DNA from: Dermatophagoides farinae
Taxonomy: Eukaryota; Arthropoda; Arachnida; Sarcoptiformes; Pyroglyphidae
NCBI RefSeq assembly: GCF_024713945.1
Contig: NC_134681.1
Location: 3,088,001-3,152,000, forward strand
Direction of reading: 5' to 3'
Length of the DNA stretch: 64,000 nt
In this document: positions 61,927 through 64,000 of the stretch, in pieces
Layout: the number at the start of each line of letters is the position of its first letter
Position numbering within the stretch: the first letter of the stretch is position 1
The notes under the pieces: model-generated
Told to the model about the DNA's origin: nothing
Database searches by the model: none
What the model saw: only the letters and a program-made list of their open reading frames with translations
Position numbers and translations under genes: made by a program

Positions 61927-61932
61927 TTTATT
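61927..61932 (-). terminator. Polyadenylation signal candidate of the sorting-nexin gene
   Basis: TTTATT on plus reads AATAAA on minus, about 157 bp past the nexin stop codon. It is left of the opposing signal, so the two transcripts would overlap at their 3' ends. Confidence 0.45.
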
Positions 61933-62005
61933 CATACAAATAATAACATTTTTATCAACATTACACATCTATAATAATCAATAACACAAGAGCAATATAA
62001 AATTA

Positions 62006-62011
62006 AATAAA
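62006..62011 (+). terminator. Polyadenylation signal candidate of the LRR-like gene
   Basis: First AATAAA on the plus strand after the LRR stop, 159 bp downstream. It lies beyond the opposing gene's candidate signal. Confidence 0.4.
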
Positions 62012-62088
62012 AAAATTCCTGGAAAATGAGTGTATCACAGTAATGATATGCAACGCTAATTATCATCAACCGATTAATTTTTTTTGTT

Positions 62089-63999
62089 TCATTTGGAAAG
62101 TTTACGAAATTCTGGAAAATATTCCAACATGAATGCTTCAATGAATTCCTTTTTTTTGGTGTTAAAAGCAAAAGAAAAAGAGAGAGGGAGAGAGAAAAAA
62201 AATTAGAAAAAAATGTTCCCGGTAAACAAAACACAAACGCACACACACACACTTACATAAATAAGATGTTTATTAAGTTTTTGATATTGTAATATATCAA
62301 AACATTTATTCAGGCCACGATCAATATTTTGTTGCCCAAAAAGATGATTAATGATTGTGGGTACAGCGGCAAACAGAAGCTGTTTAGCGAGAATCTGTAA
62401 TTTACGTTCTTTAATCGATTCATCCGGATCTTCAACTAATGATGATGAATCATGATTTTCGATTTTTTTGCCAATATTTTCTGCTGCAATTTTTTCATCA
62501 TTTCTTGGCATTGATGTTGTTGACATCATTGCTTCTAATGAATCCGATGATGATGATGATGATGATGACGAAGACGACGATGGTCTGTGAGGTTGTTGTT
62601 TGGATTCATTTTGATCCATCATCATCATCATCATCGGTGGTGGTGAATGAATTGATGGATCATTTTCAAACGTCATCATTGTAGGTGTTGCCGGTGTTGT
62701 AGGTGTTGGCGGTTGATTTTCTAATGAACAAAGCAAATGATTCAATTCTTCTAGATAGCTATCAATTTGACTAGTTTCATTCATTTTCTTCTTCTGCTGC
62801 TGCTGCTGTTTTTGTTGTTGTTTGAAAATTTTTTCAGATTTTTCCATTGGTTCATTCTTCCGTTGATTTTCTGTTGAGGATAAATTTTCTGGCGAATTTT
62901 TCAACATTTTCTCCAGATGTAAATCAATCTGTGATAATAAATGGAAAACATTTTTCTCGGTAAATAATGATTCAAGAAATTGTTTATATGGACGTGACAT
63001 TTTTGATGAACCAAAAAATAATCGTGTGACAAACATTAATAAACGCCGTAATGTGCGTGTTACAGTATTGCCTTTTAACTCAAATATCTCAATGACAAGC
63101 TGAAAAAATGGCTCCAATAATTGAGTTTCATCTAATGACATCAACAGTAATGGTGGTTCATCATTTAATCCAGCAATCATTGCTTCATTCAACAAGATGT
63201 CAACATCATCATCAGTGGTATTTGTTGTTGCTGTAGTAGATTTTGTTGATGATTGACGAAACAGATTGGTAAAAATACCAATATTGCCGGTATTAAATAC
63301 CGTATCGAAAAGATTTGTTGATGATGAAACGGTTACTTGATCATCTTGTCCGGTTTGTTGTTCTAATATCTGTGCGTTGAATAGACGAAATTTCCGATTT
63401 GGCGACAACGATGATGGTTGTGTGGATAATGATGATGGTTGATTATTGGTGGTGGTCGATGACAATGAAATCTTTCGATTCTTGGAATGGTGACAATTCT
63501 TGCATGAGAATGATTCATTTTTTTCAAACATTTTCAATTGATCTAGACAATAATCAAAACAATCACGGGATGTTTTCTCCATCAATAATGAACGCATTTG
63601 TGCAAAAAACAATCGATTAGTTAGACTGTGCTTATTTATTATTGCAGAATCATCAAAATCATTCGCATTTGTTTCAGATTCAAAAATTTCATTATCAATC
63701 GGTTCATTCGATGATGATGATAATGATTGATCGGAATGTGTAATTAAATGTCCAATTATTCGATCCAATGATTCATCCAGATCATTATTAGGATCGAATA
63801 ACATACGAAACATATAAATCTGAACCAATTGATTAAGGCCGGAATCTTCATTCAAATCAAAAAGATAATCAACAAGAAAACAACGAATACACTGGATGGA
63901 ATCAATATCATTTTTAGCTGATGTTGACAATTTTGAATCTTCACAATCATAGCCAACAAGTTGTAGAAATCCAATCGATTTGACAACCAATTCTTGTGC
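62089..63999 (-). CDS. Sorting nexin with C-terminal Nexin_C domain (5' end outside window)
   Basis: Two exons are visible: one from the window edge to 62257 and a last one at 62148-62089, phase 0, together 600 residues. About 280 residues past the edge the sequence reads F-F-Q-L-V-I-E-I-F-E-L-K-G followed by L-R-R-L-L-M-F-V-T-R-L-F-F-G. After a long Gln/Pro/Ser-rich insert it resumes with L-L-F-A-A-V-P-T-I-I-N-H-L-F-G-Q-Q-N and R-G-L-N-K-C-F-D-I-L-Q...L-N-K-H-L-I-Y, ending E-Y-F-P-E-F. This is the Nexin_C domain of the SNX13/14/19/25 group, split by the insert. These proteins carry PXA, RGS and PX domains upstream and act in endosome, ER or lipid-droplet membrane contact and sorting; none of those domains is in the window. 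Which paralogue it is stays open. C-x2-C-x-H near residue 165 is present but isolated. Confidence 0.75.
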
Positions 64000-64000
64000 A

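Overview
The window is eukaryotic nuclear DNA: AT-rich, with short GT-AG introns (about 55-90 bp), a few very long introns, AATAAA signals, and heavy (CA)n, (CAT/ATG)n, (CAA)n and homopolymer tracts. The proteins (an arthropod-type plexin A, a kainate-type glutamate receptor, synaptophysin, beta-tubulin, an LRR protein of the kind common in arthropods) and the His/Asn/Gln/Met runs encoded by trinucleotide repeats suggest an arthropod with a small genome. An astigmatid mite (dust, scab or itch mite group) is my best guess; that is inference.

Left part (1-8.6 kb), plus strand: the last exon of a Cys-loop ligand-gated channel subunit (2-211), a complete 3-exon synaptophysin gene (1954-3042), a 4-exon C2H2 zinc-finger gene (5079-6136), and a 3-exon divergent beta-tubulin gene (6733-8223) broken by one apparent +1 frameshift.

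Middle part (8.6-40.8 kb), minus strand: a 5-exon kainate-type ionotropic glutamate receptor (8634-11766) with two apparent +1 frameshifts in one exon, then an 11-exon plexin A gene (13472-40841). Plexin has a 7.1-kb intron (18340-25406) and an 11.8-kb intron (26305-38125). The larger intron holds three plus-strand nested genes: a single-exon protein with a Gypsy-type retropepsin domain whose catalytic Asp is replaced by Asn (28970-29791), and two related, tandem, two-exon genes for small helical proteins with a signal peptide and a hydrophobic C-terminus (34177-34726 and 35104-35637). The same intron carries a 90-bp, GC-rich, nearly perfectly palindromic hAT-type MITE with an exact 8-bp target duplication (37623-37712).

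From 40.84 to 60.83 kb I find no credible gene: about 20 kb of simple repeats and small inverted repeats upstream of plexin. At the right end a 3-exon secreted LRR-like gene (60835-61847, plus) converges on the 3' end of a sorting-nexin-type gene (62089-63999, minus, 5' end outside the window), with predicted overlapping 3' ends.

Four of the genes are synaptic or axon-guidance genes (channel subunit, synaptophysin, kainate receptor, plexin A). Plexin A is the semaphorin receptor, the kainate receptor and Cys-loop channel act at synapses, and synaptophysin is a synaptic-vesicle membrane protein. They share the nervous system as a site of action but form no operon-like unit. Exon joins were deduced by hand from GT/AG sites, reading phase and recalled family alignments.
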